From contig CAZFVY010000052.1 of assembly GCA_964522665.1 (NCBI GenBank), positions 1-48,748 of the forward strand: a DNA stretch of 48,748 bases. Reading direction: 5' to 3'. Shown in pieces: positions 27,785-35,215 of this stretch. The position numbers and the translations under genes are program-made. The notes under the pieces are model-generated. The model searched no databases, was not told the DNA's origin, and worked only from the letters and a program-made list of their open reading frames with translations. This DNA is from CAZFVY01 sp964522665. Lineage in GTDB: Bacteria; Verrucomicrobiota; Verrucomicrobiia; Limisphaerales; CAZFVY01. The number at the start of each line of letters is the position of its first letter. Position 1 is the stretch's first letter.

Positions 27785-29566
27785 TCAGTTGACGGCCGCT
27801 TCGGTCAATTCAGGCTCGACCCATTTATGGTGCTCACGAATCAAATCGACCAGGCGATCCACGGCTTCGGCTTCGGGAATATTGAACTTCACCGCCGCCT
27901 TGCCGACGTAGAGATTGATCTTGCCGGGCGCTCCGCCCACGTAACCAAAATCGGCGTCCGCCATCTCGCCGGGGCCGTTTACGATGCAACCCATGATCGC
28001 GATCTTCACGCCCTTGAGGTGTTCGGTCCGGGCCTTGATCCGGCCGGTTACCGTCTGCAAATTGAATAACGTCCGACCGCACGAAGGACAGGCGACGTAA
28101 TCCGTCTTGAACGAACGGCAGCCGGCCGCCTGGAGAATATTGAAGGCCAGGCGCAGAGACTGGCCGCCGCCAGATTCCCCGCGGACGAGGATCGCGTCAC
28201 CGATGCCATCCGCCAGGAGCGAGCCGATGACGACGGCCGCGCGCAATAACGCGATATTCGGCGCGAGCGGGACATTCTCGAATTGGAGACAGTCCTTCAA
28301 CAGGATCGGGTTCGTCACGCCGAGCCGTTTCAGTTTCGCCGCCAGCAGACGAAAAGCCGCGATCGCCGGCAATGCCGTTCCGTCCTTCACGGTGACTAAC
28401 TGCGTGCCGCAGTTCACCGCGAAATCGGTCGTCGGGTCCACTTCAAAGACATTCAAATCCTCATAGATCGCCTCGGGCTTGACGTCATCCTTGGGGCGAA
28501 TCTTCGGCGCGACCTTATCCCAGGTCCCCTGCGTGACCACGACGCGGACGGTCTGTTCGCCGCCGCACTTCACGCCTTCGGCCAACTCGATCTCCGGCGT
28601 CTCCCGGCGGGCGAAAGCGAACGGATCATACGCGAGCGCGATGGGCGCCACCGGGGCGTGGTTGGCCAAGAGCGGAATCTGCGCCAGCAAATCGTTGCAG
28701 ACCGCGATTTCGTTCGGGGAATCTTCCGTGAGCGAGACGCGGATGGTTTCACCCAAGCCGTCGCAGAGTAACGAACCGATGCCGATCGCGCTCTTAATCC
28801 GTCCATCCTCGCCATCGCCGGCTTCCGTGACGCCCAAGTGAAGCGGGTAATTCCAATCCGGTCCAAGCTCGGCCAAGCGCGCCGCGAGCAGGCGGTAGCA
28901 CTCGATCATCACCTTTGGGTTGCTCGATTTCATCGAGAAGACGAAATTGTGGTAATCGAGCTTGCGGGCGATGCGGGCGAATTCCAGGGCGCTCTCGACC
29001 ATGCCGAGCGGCGTATCACCGAAGCGGTTCATGATGCGGTCACTGAGCGAGCCATGATTCGTGCCGATGCGCAGGGCGCGGCCCAAATCCCGACACAACT
29101 TCACCAACGGCGTGAAACGGTCTTCGATCCGCTGCAGTTCCGCGTTGTACTGGTCGTCGGTGTATTCTTTGATCGCGAATTTTTTGGAATCGGCGTAGTT
29201 GCCCGGGTTGATCCGGACTTTCTCGACCCATTTGGCGGCTTCGAGCGCCGCTTCCGGCTTAAAGTGAATGTCGGCGACGATCGGCACGCGGCAACCTTGG
29301 GCGCGGAGGTCCGCCACAATGTTTTTCAGGTTGGCGGCGTCTTTAACGGTCGGAGCCGTGATGCGGACCAATTCGCAGCCGACGGCGACGAGTTCGAGCG
29401 TCTGACGCACGGAGGCCGCGGTGTCCATCGTGTCGCAGGTCAGCATCGACTGGCGGACGACCGGATGGTCGCCACCGATGATGATGCCGCCCCGGGCCGG
29501 ATCGCCCACGGCGACTGCGCGGGACGACCGGCGTTGATAAGTGAACGGAGACGGGCAGTACTGCAT
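27785..29566 (-). CDS. ispG: 4-hydroxy-3-methylbut-2-en-1-yl diphosphate synthase (long, insertion-bearing form)
   Basis: 593 residues. Converts MEcPP to HMBPP in the MEP isoprenoid pathway, using a [4Fe-4S] cluster; cytoplasmic. The TIM-barrel part is clear (VRQSMLTCDTMDTAASVRQ, VELVRITAPTVKDA-like block, VPIVADIHFKPEAAL, KVRINPGNYAD, IGTNHGSLSDRIM). The reductase part carries cluster ligands C493 and C496 (CPSCGR) and C527 (MGCIVNGPGE). Between them sits an extra domain of about 250 residues, as in plant, chlamydial and Bacteroidetes enzymes but absent from the roughly 370-residue proteobacterial form. It is 3 bp downstream of rseP, so translationally coupled; IspG and RseP are neighbours in many PVC genomes. 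Confidence 0.97.
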   Translation of the reverse strand: MQYCPSPFTYQRRSSRAVAVGDPARGGIIIGGDHPVVRQSMLTCDTMDTAASVRQTLELVAVGCELVRITAPTVKDAANLKNIVADLRAQGCRVPIVADIHFKPEAALEAAKWVEKVRINPGNYADSKKFAIKEYTDDQYNAELQRIEDRFTPLVKLCRDLGRALRIGTNHGSLSDRIMNRFGDTPLGMVESALEFARIARKLDYHNFVFSMKSSNPKVMIECYRLLAARLAELGPDWNYPLHLGVTEAGDGEDGRIKSAIGIGSLLCDGLGETIRVSLTEDSPNEIAVCNDLLAQIPLLANHAPVAPIALAYDPFAFARRETPEIELAEGVKCGGEQTVRVVVTQGTWDKVAPKIRPKDDVKPEAIYEDLNVFEVDPTTDFAVNCGTQLVTVKDGTALPAIAAFRLLAAKLKRLGVTNPILLKDCLQFENVPLAPNIALLRAAVVIGSLLADGIGDAILVRGESGGGQSLRLAFNILQAAGCRSFKTDYVACPSCGRTLFNLQTVTGRIKARTEHLKGVKIAIMGCIVNGPGEMADADFGYVGGAPGKINLYVGKAAVKFNIPEAEAVDRLVDLIREHHKWVEPELTEAAVN

Positions 29567-29569
29567 GGA

Positions 29570-30982
29570 TTACTTGGCTGGAGCGGGCACGAGGATCGGT
29601 TCAGGCGCCGGCTTGTCCGCCGGTTCGATTTGCGTATCGCGCCGGAGCATCGAACGGAAGAAGGGGACGCGCTTGATGTCGAAAAACGTCACGTAAAGCA
29701 TGAACGAAATCAGCAGGACGGCGAATCCGGTGGTCACATATTCGACGAACCGAACGCTCAACGGGCGACGGCGGACTCGTTCGATGATCGCCATCAAGAT
29801 ATGCCCGCCATCAAGCACCGGAACCGGCAGCAGATTGAGAACCGCCAGGTTAATGTTCAAGAGAACCAGAAACTTCAGCGCGAGCCGGTAATCGGCATTC
29901 ACCTGGACCGCGAGGGTCGCGAGAATTCCCACCGGACCGCTCAAATCCTTGGCGCCGACGCCGGTCTGTTTCGAGTGAAAGAGGGCGCCAAACGTATCGA
30001 TGGTTTGCCGGACGACCTCACTGATCTGCGCCCACGGGGTCGGGCCCGGCTTTTGCACCTGATAGACCGCGGAACTGGAAGTCAACGCGACGCCAATGCG
30101 GCCTCGCTTGGTCACCGAATCGTAGCGGGGAGTCACGGTCAATGTGACTTTTTGAGTCCCCCGCTGCACCTGGACTTCGCTGGCCTTGCCGGGCTGTTTT
30201 TTGATGAGATCGATCAAATGCTCCTGACTGAAGACCGGGACACCGCCAAACGAGAGGAATTGGTCGCCCGGCTGCAAGCCGGCCTTTTCCGCCGGGCTAC
30301 CGTGCTCCAGCGTCGCGATCAACGGGTGCTCTTTCGGGTCGAGATTCAGCATCTTGCCGCCAATCAACTCATTGGTAATGGTTGGCAATTGGTATTCCGT
30401 CCGCACCCCGCCTCGCTCGATCACGACTGGAAGAACATTGGTCCGCGCAATGATTACCGCCATAAGAACATCTTGCCACGCCTTCACCGGCCGGCCGTTC
30501 ACCGCCACGATCTGATCGCCCTCGCGAATGCCGAGTTTGGCTTCCGCCGACCCTGGTTCGACGTAGCCAATAATCGACGGATTAACCAGAACCGGCAGAC
30601 CGACAAAATAAATGACCAGCGCGATCGCCAGCCCGAAAACGACGTTCATGAACGGCCCCGCCACCGCCACCAGGATTTTCGACCAAGGCGAAATCGGTGG
30701 AAGCGTTTCTCCCCCCTCCGTGTATTCCCCCTCCAACGCCTCGGAAGTAATCATTTGGGGAAGCTTTACAAACCCGCCGGCAGGTATCCAGCGCCACGAG
30801 TACTCGATGCCATCGCGGGTCCAACTGAATATCTTTGGCCCCATACCAATGGCGAGAGCGACGACCTTGAGGCCCCGTTTGCGGGCCATCCAATAGTGGC
30901 CAAATTCGTGGACGAAGATCGCCGCTCCGAAAAGGAGGATCACCGCCAGGACGACGTAGATGTAATTCAGTATGGTTGCCAT
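29570..30982 (-). CDS. rseP: Site-2 intramembrane zinc protease (RseP family)
   Basis: 470 residues from the ATG at 30982; a start 18 bp further upstream is less likely. Metal site H25-E26-F-G-H29 in the first TM helix, a second TM after residue 100 (VVFGLAIALVIYFVGLPVL), two PDZ domains (IGYVEPGSAEAKLGIREGDQI, IATLEHGSPAEKAGLQPGDQF) and the C-terminal active-site helix LNLLPVPVLDGGHILMA, which supplies the third ligand Asp. Expected inner-membrane topology. In other bacteria it cleaves anti-sigma factors or signal-peptide remnants. Translationally coupled with ispG downstream. No sigma/anti-sigma pair lies nearby, so its substrate is open. Confidence 0.96.
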   Translation of the reverse strand: MATILNYIYVVLAVILLFGAAIFVHEFGHYWMARKRGLKVVALAIGMGPKIFSWTRDGIEYSWRWIPAGGFVKLPQMITSEALEGEYTEGGETLPPISPWSKILVAVAGPFMNVVFGLAIALVIYFVGLPVLVNPSIIGYVEPGSAEAKLGIREGDQIVAVNGRPVKAWQDVLMAVIIARTNVLPVVIERGGVRTEYQLPTITNELIGGKMLNLDPKEHPLIATLEHGSPAEKAGLQPGDQFLSFGGVPVFSQEHLIDLIKKQPGKASEVQVQRGTQKVTLTVTPRYDSVTKRGRIGVALTSSSAVYQVQKPGPTPWAQISEVVRQTIDTFGALFHSKQTGVGAKDLSGPVGILATLAVQVNADYRLALKFLVLLNINLAVLNLLPVPVLDGGHILMAIIERVRRRPLSVRFVEYVTTGFAVLLISFMLYVTFFDIKRVPFFRSMLRRDTQIEPADKPAPEPILVPAPAK

Positions 30983-31171
30983 GCGTTGCGCCGGCGGCAA
31001 ACTGTCTCAATTCATTGCCACGGCCCTGAAATGGTCTCGCATTCCAGAGCCTAGACAGTAACCGACCGATCCCTTTCTGGCAATCCTGGAAAGAATTTGT
31101 TCAAACGACGGCTCGGTTTTAACCTGGCCGGTACCGCCCGCCGGTCCGGTCGCCTCCGCCGGAAACGGCCG

Positions 31172-31561
31172 TTAGACGACTGGCTTTTTCCAGATCGGCA
31201 CGACCCGTTTCATCTCGTCGATCAACCATTGGCAGGCGGCAAAAGCCTCGCCGCGGTGCGGAGCGACGACCTCGACCCAAAGCGAGGCCTCATTGACCTT
31301 CACGAACCCTAGGCGGTGTACCACGCGCGCTGATTCGACCGGCCAGCGTTGTTCGATTTGTTCGAAAAGGAGTTTGAATTGGTGCTCGACCATGCGTTGA
31401 AACGCTTCGTACTCGATCCCGCGAATCGGTTGCTCCGCTTCCAACGCGCGCACGACGCCGAGGAAGTAAACCGACGCGCCCATTCCCGGCGAAAGCGCCC
31501 GGCCGGCCAAGAGTTTGGACTCGTCGATCGGTTCGGTCACCAGGCTTAGTTGCCACTTCAT
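31172..31561 (-). CDS. moaE: Molybdopterin synthase catalytic subunit MoaE
   Basis: 129 residues. MoaE with MoaD converts precursor Z (cPMP) to molybdopterin in molybdenum cofactor synthesis; cytoplasmic. Family blocks: GASVYFLGVVRALEAEQPIRGIEYEAF, the catalytic area VVHRLGFVKVNEASLWVEVVAPHR, and the C-terminal Lys-containing VVPIWKKPV. Usual length is about 140-150, so slightly short at the C-terminus. Starts 12 bp after the moaD stop, forming an operon moaD-moaE. No other moa/mob gene is in the window. Confidence 0.95.
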   Translation of the reverse strand: MKWQLSLVTEPIDESKLLAGRALSPGMGASVYFLGVVRALEAEQPIRGIEYEAFQRMVEHQFKLLFEQIEQRWPVESARVVHRLGFVKVNEASLWVEVVAPHRGEAFAACQWLIDEMKRVVPIWKKPVV

Positions 31562-31573
31562 ACGCGGGAGCGA

Positions 31574-31819
31574 TTAGCCGCCTTGAACCGGGGGAAAAAG
31601 GGAAACCTCGTCGTCAGCGTGGAGCCGGTAGTCCGGGCGTTGGTACTCCACTCCCACCGCTATCAAGGTGGACCTTTCGAGGCCGGCTAGACGAGGAAAC
31701 CGTTCCCATAATACTTTCAGGAGCTCGGCAATCGAACCGCCGGGCGCGAGCGTCACGATGGTGTCGGCGCAGCCAGTCAGCTCCCGGAAATAGGAGTAGA
31801 AATGGACACGCACGTTCAT
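31574..31819 (-). CDS. moaD: Molybdopterin synthase sulfur carrier subunit MoaD
   Basis: 81 residues, a ubiquitin-fold sulfur carrier ending in the required Gly-Gly (FPPVQGG). The start VRVHFYSYFRELTGCADTIV and the late DEVSLFPPV are the family signature. The C-terminal Gly is thiocarboxylated and donates sulfur to MoaE. It lies 16 bp downstream of the hpt stop, with moaE immediately after, so these three genes are probably one transcript. Confidence 0.94.
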   Translation of the reverse strand: MNVRVHFYSYFRELTGCADTIVTLAPGGSIAELLKVLWERFPRLAGLERSTLIAVGVEYQRPDYRLHADDEVSLFPPVQGG

Positions 31820-31835
31820 CGGACGTCGGCGACGT

Positions 31836-32447
31836 TCAACGGGATTCCGCCTGCGTCAGGCTCGGGTGGAGCACGCCCACAAAGGGCAAATTGCGGTAGC
31901 GTTCGGCGAAATCAAGCCCATAGCCCACCACAAATAGATCGGGAATTTCAAACCCGACGTAGTCCGCGACCAGGGGTTCCAAGCGTCGGGTGGGTTTGTC
32001 CAACAGAACACAGGTTTTGATCTGGCGCGGCCGAAGGAGCTCGAGTTCGGTCATCACCCGCTGCAACGTCCGCCCGGTGTCGAGAATGTCATCGACCAGG
32101 AGCACGTCGCGTCCGCGCACATCCAAAAGGAGCTCTTTCGTAAAGACCAATTCCTTCGATTCCGTCCCCTCGCGGTAGCTGGAGACCCCGATAAAATCAA
32201 GGCGCAGCGGGAGCGTCAGGCGCCGGATCAGATCAGCCAAAAACACCACCGTGCCGCTCAGCAGAGCGACAATGACGAGGTCCCGCCCGGCGAAATCGCG
32301 TTCAATTTCACCCGCCAGAGCTGCCACGCGCCGTTCCAAACGACGCTCGGAGACCAAAATCGAGCGCAATTCGCCCTGCCAACGCGCCGGGACACGGATC
32401 GATGGTCGGACCGACCAAGGGGTCAATGCTTTTGCCTTCGGCGCCAT
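31836..32447 (-). CDS. hpt: Hypoxanthine phosphoribosyltransferase
   Basis: 203 residues. Salvages hypoxanthine/guanine with PRPP in the cytoplasm. Type I PRTase: DLVIVALLSGTVVFLADLIRRL, SSYREGTESK, the PRPP loop VLLVDDILDTGRTL, the Lys region IKTCVLLDKPTRR and the late PDLFVVGYGLDFAERYRNLPFVG. The N-terminal ~30 residues before ELRSILVS are not conserved, so the true start may be shorter. Family length is about 170-185. First of a run hpt-moaD-moaE; the promoter would lie in the 136 bp before 32584. Confidence 0.95.
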   Translation of the reverse strand: MAPKAKALTPWSVRPSIRVPARWQGELRSILVSERRLERRVAALAGEIERDFAGRDLVIVALLSGTVVFLADLIRRLTLPLRLDFIGVSSYREGTESKELVFTKELLLDVRGRDVLLVDDILDTGRTLQRVMTELELLRPRQIKTCVLLDKPTRRLEPLVADYVGFEIPDLFVVGYGLDFAERYRNLPFVGVLHPSLTQAESR

Positions 32448-32583
32448 GCTTCAGTCCTCCGTGTCCGTGAGCGGGCGATTGCCCGAGTACGCCGAAAACA
32501 GGTCGCCCGCAGGCGCATAGGAACTCCGCTCGTTCGTTCGCGCGGTTGGTCTGGGAACCAGAACTTGGGATTGCATGGGAGCG

Positions 32584-32964
32584 CTAAATATGTTTCGAAT
32601 CCGCTTCGTCTTTCACCGCGTAGCCCGTTTCCTGGCGTTTGAAATTCACCTCGTTTTTCTTCACGTACGCCGCGAAAACATCGTCCGCGCTCATCCCCAT
32701 CACCTGCGCGAGGCTGATGAGAAAATGGAAGAGATCGACCACTTCGACCCGGGCGTTCTGTTCATCGAATTTCTGGTATTTGGCCCACCACTTCCACGGA
32801 ACACTGTCCGTCAATTCCGCGATTTCCTGCGACATCGCGCGGCAGTAGTTGAGGGTCCACTGGGTCTTTTCCTGCTCGTTCATCGTGTCGGTGCGAACGC
32901 CAATTCTCTCATTCAAGGCCTTCTGCATCCGAAACAACTCCCTCAACTGGTCTGGTTTTTCCAT
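32584..32964 (-). CDS. Dimeric dUTPase (all-alpha NTP pyrophosphatase)
   Basis: 126 residues from the ATG at 32964; the open frame upstream is a low-complexity repeat (ALRAMILRAMIL) and is unlikely to be translated. All-alpha fold of the dimeric dUTPase/MazG group: metal-binding EIAEL, EVVDLFHFLISLAQ and the final KKNEVNFKRQ. Such enzymes hydrolyse dUTP (or dUDP) to dUMP, keeping uracil out of DNA, which fits the UDG-family gene elsewhere in the window. Same strand as hpt; a 136-bp gap separates them, so co-transcription is uncertain. Confidence 0.88.
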   Translation of the reverse strand: MEKPDQLRELFRMQKALNERIGVRTDTMNEQEKTQWTLNYCRAMSQEIAELTDSVPWKWWAKYQKFDEQNARVEVVDLFHFLISLAQVMGMSADDVFAAYVKKNEVNFKRQETGYAVKDEADSKHI

Positions 32965-33054
32965 GCGCCAACGATTTCCAGAGTCGCCCAACGACGCAAG
33001 GAGAATCATCGCGCGGAGAATCATCGCGCGCAACGCCATGAATGTCGCGGGGCA

Positions 33055-33567
33055 TCAAGAATCAACTCCGGCAGGGTCGATCGGCGGCAGCGGATTTGCC
33101 TGCTCTCTAATGGCGAGCAGTTGAACGACGGTGATCAGGTCGTGAGGACGGCCCATTGCCTGCTTGGCACTGATGAGCGCCTCCAAGCCGAGAACCCGGC
33201 ATTTGCCTGCCGGCAACTGAACCTCCACCGAGCTTCGGGCTACCTCGTCGAAGCCGCCAACGCCAGCGACTTCGCTCAAACAATCAAGAATTCCCAAGTC
33301 AGTTTCGAGGTAAAGATTTCGCAAACCAATCAAAGCGTTGCCGCTCGAATCAAACGGGAGTCTTTGCGGCGTCAACCGATGGCGCGCGTGGAGGCCGGCC
33401 AGCGCCGCGACAAGGCGACCAAGGTTCTCCGGCGTGAAAGGGCAACAAACATCAACGTCCCGGGTCATCAGGGACGCGCCATAAGCCACCGCGGCGTAGC
33501 CGCCGACGACGACAAACTCCACCCCACCGCTAACCAGTCTCCCGATGATCGCGCTAAGTCCTTCCAT
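33055..33567 (-). CDS. Nucleotidyltransferase-fold protein
   Basis: 170 residues. The minimal nucleotidyltransferase fold is visible: VVVGGYAAVAYGASLMTRDVDVCCPF has GG-(A)-x-A-x-x-x-x-G followed by the T-R-D-V-D motif (two Asp for metal), then TDLGILDCL (third acidic). It resembles the AbiEii/MNT-like group that acts as antitoxin or toxin-modifying enzyme. It overlaps the short gene 33554-33772 by 14 bp, so the two are coupled. The substrate is unknown. Confidence 0.83.
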   Translation of the reverse strand: MEGLSAIIGRLVSGGVEFVVVGGYAAVAYGASLMTRDVDVCCPFTPENLGRLVAALAGLHARHRLTPQRLPFDSSGNALIGLRNLYLETDLGILDCLSEVAGVGGFDEVARSSVEVQLPAGKCRVLGLEALISAKQAMGRPHDLITVVQLLAIREQANPLPPIDPAGVDS

Positions 33568-33772
33568 GGCGCATTTTCATGGCCTCACGCAATTGCAGGG
33601 CCAGTTCCAAAGCCCGGTCATGCTCGACCCAACGTTCCCAAGGCGTCTTGGCGAGACTAATCTCGATGAGCGAGAGATCAACCCCCGCGGCGTAGGCCGC
33701 GCGCCAAGCCGGCCCCGCGTCGGGCGGACATACATAGGCCTCTCCAAGCTGAGCATTTGGGTGAGCGTCCAT
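33554..33772 (-). CDS. Small protein paired with the nucleotidyltransferase
   Basis: 72 residues, no signal peptide, mostly helical. The C-terminal half DLSLIEISLAKTPWERWVEH followed by DRALELALQL recalls short proteins that precede nucleotidyltransferase genes in planctomycetes and verrucomicrobia (a conserved L-x-x-(T/S)-P-x-x-R-x-x-x-H/x pattern). Its role is unknown. Overlap with the enzyme gene suggests co-translation and stoichiometric production. The pair is organised like a toxin-antitoxin module but neither role is shown. Confidence 0.7.
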   Translation of the reverse strand: MDAHPNAQLGEAYVCPPDAGPAWRAAYAAGVDLSLIEISLAKTPWERWVEHDRALELALQLREAMKMRHGRT

Positions 33773-34099
33773 CCGTTAAATGGCGACGCGCGCCAATACA
33801 AACCCGCCGGCGCTGAAACTCGATCGACCTCCACCGGTCTCCCGCGATACGAGGAGCCTCAACATTCGCTCAAGACTTGAGAAGGTCCGCACGTCGTTCA
33901 TGCTAGGCGGCAACTTCGATTTCGCACGTCAAAAGTGATTTCTGAATTGCGCCGACCGTTATGCCGACTTCTCGCATCGTAGCGGCAGGCGAAGGCGGGT
34001 GGTACACGTGAAGGCGGCGCGGACATAGGCGCCCGGTCCCGTTGATGAAATTCGGGTGGTTTGATGAATTGGCCCCGGGGGGCTGGCGGAATTTGAACT
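33773..34099. other. Divergent intergenic stretch
   Basis: About 330 bases between the minus-strand nucleotidyltransferase cassette and the plus-strand exbB gene. No gene-like frame, tRNA-like fold or strong hairpin was noticed. It should carry divergent promoters. Confidence 0.4.
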
Positions 34100-34127
34100 T
34101 TGAAGATCGCGGAGGCGACGGTATAAA
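34100..34127 (+). promoter_or_regulatory. Possible promoter giving a near-leaderless exbB transcript
   Basis: TTGAAG (34100-34105), a 16-base spacer and TATAAA (34122-34127) fit a sigma70-type promoter. The -10 box ends 3 bases before the first ATG (34131), so transcription would start near the second ATG at 34134 and produce a leaderless mRNA. A GGAGG at 34111-34115 is too far for a normal ribosome site. Confidence 0.3.
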
Positions 34128-34130
34128 TAA

Positions 34131-34760
34131 ATGATGCTACCGGGTTTGCTTTCGCAGGGTGGGCCGATAATCTGGCTGATACTACTCGCCAGCGCCATCG
34201 GCGCCGTGGTGTTCGTGGAGCGCCTGCTCCACTACCATCGCGCCCAAATCAATTCGGCCGAGTTTTTGATCGGCGTTCGCAACGTCCTAAAACGCGACAA
34301 CATCGTGGAAGCCCTCTCCATTTGCGACGCGACGCCGGGGCCGGTCGCGCGCCTGGTCAAGATCGCGATCCTCAGCCGCGACCGAGGGCGCGAGGGAGTG
34401 CGGTCCGCGCTAGAGGAGGCCGGCTTGGTGGAGGTGCCACGCCTGGAGGAAAAACTGAACGTCTTGGCCACCATCGCGCAGATCGCGCCGTTGCTGGGAT
34501 TGCTCGGGACGGTGCTCGGCTTCATTAAGCTATTTGCCGTGCTGCAACACGACGGATCGTTCGCCCACATGCCGTTATTCGCGCAGGGGATTGGAGAAGG
34601 GTTGATCTGCACCGCGGCCGGTCTCGCGGTGGCGATACCGGCCTACGTCGGCTACAATTATCTCGTTGGACGCGTGAACGCGATCGTCTTGGACATGGAA
34701 AAGGCCTCGAGCGAAATCCTGAACGTGGTGTCGGAGAGCGACCGCGATCGGCCGCTATGA
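34131..34760 (+). CDS. exbB: MotA/TolQ/ExbB proton channel family protein
   Basis: 209 residues (or 208 from the second ATG at 34134). Three TM helices: GGPIIWLILLASAIGAVVFVERLL, VLATIAQIAPLLGLLGTVLGFI and LICTAAGLAVAIPAYVGYNYLV, with the channel Thr in LGTVLG and the T-A-A-G-L-A-x-A-I-P signature. ExbB/TolQ forms the pentameric inner-membrane stator that uses proton flow to energise TonB-dependent transport. It overlaps the ExbD-like gene by ATGA. Whether it acts with TonB or Tol is not resolved; no TonB-dependent receptor is in the window. Confidence 0.93.
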   Translation: MMLPGLLSQGGPIIWLILLASAIGAVVFVERLLHYHRAQINSAEFLIGVRNVLKRDNIVEALSICDATPGPVARLVKIAILSRDRGREGVRSALEEAGLVEVPRLEEKLNVLATIAQIAPLLGLLGTVLGFIKLFAVLQHDGSFAHMPLFAQGIGEGLICTAAGLAVAIPAYVGYNYLVGRVNAIVLDMEKASSEILNVVSESDRDRPL

Positions 34761-35215
34761 AGTACCCGCGCAACGCGAAAATTTTTCGCGGGCCGATCGA
34801 TTTGGCCCCGCTGGCCGGCATGCTCCTCCTGCTGCTGATGTTGTTATGGGTGAGCTCCACCTTCGTCCACGCCCCGGGCTTGCGAATCGAATTGCCCGCG
34901 GTGGCGCCCGCGGATTTGCCGGGAACGACCAACGCGAGCGTCACGGTCGCGCTCGATCTTAACGCGGAAATCAAGAAACAGTTCTATTACGAGAACCAAA
35001 TGATTTCCGAGGACGCGCTCCGCGCCAAACTGGTCGCGGCGGTTCGCGGATCCAAGGAGCCGCTCACGCTGATCGTTGAAGCGGACAAAGCGGTCTCGTA
35101 CGGGACACTGGCCCGATTGTGCAAAGTTGCCGCCGAGGCGGGGATTCACGATGTGCTGGGAGAGACCCTGCCGAAGATGACCTTTTCGCCGAGCGGTCCG
35201 ACGCCTGGGCGATGA
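34757..35215 (+). CDS. exbD: ExbD/TolR-like protein lacking the conserved membrane Asp
   Basis: 152 residues. One TM helix (APLAGMLLLLLMLLWVSSTFV, about 17-37) and a periplasmic domain (APGLRIELPAV, LTLIVEADKAVSYGTLARLCKVAAEAGI) of the ExbD/TolR fold. The motif usually P-(F/L)-(I/V)-D-V, with the proton-carrying Asp of the helix, reads P-L-A-G-M here: G21 stands at that position. D15 lies six residues earlier, at the membrane boundary, and could not simply replace it. Overlaps exbB (ATGA) and the TonB-like gene (ATGA). It may work with unusual chemistry or be a passive partner. Confidence 0.88.
   Translation: MKYPRNAKIFRGPIDLAPLAGMLLLLLMLLWVSSTFVHAPGLRIELPAVAPADLPGTTNASVTVALDLNAEIKKQFYYENQMISEDALRAKLVAAVRGSKEPLTLIVEADKAVSYGTLARLCKVAAEAGIHDVLGETLPKMTFSPSGPTPGR

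Noticed and set aside
28838..31054. 738-codon plus-strand open frame
   Set aside because: It lies antisense over ispG and rseP, both with complete families. Long antisense frames are expected at this GC content; no domain is recognisable.
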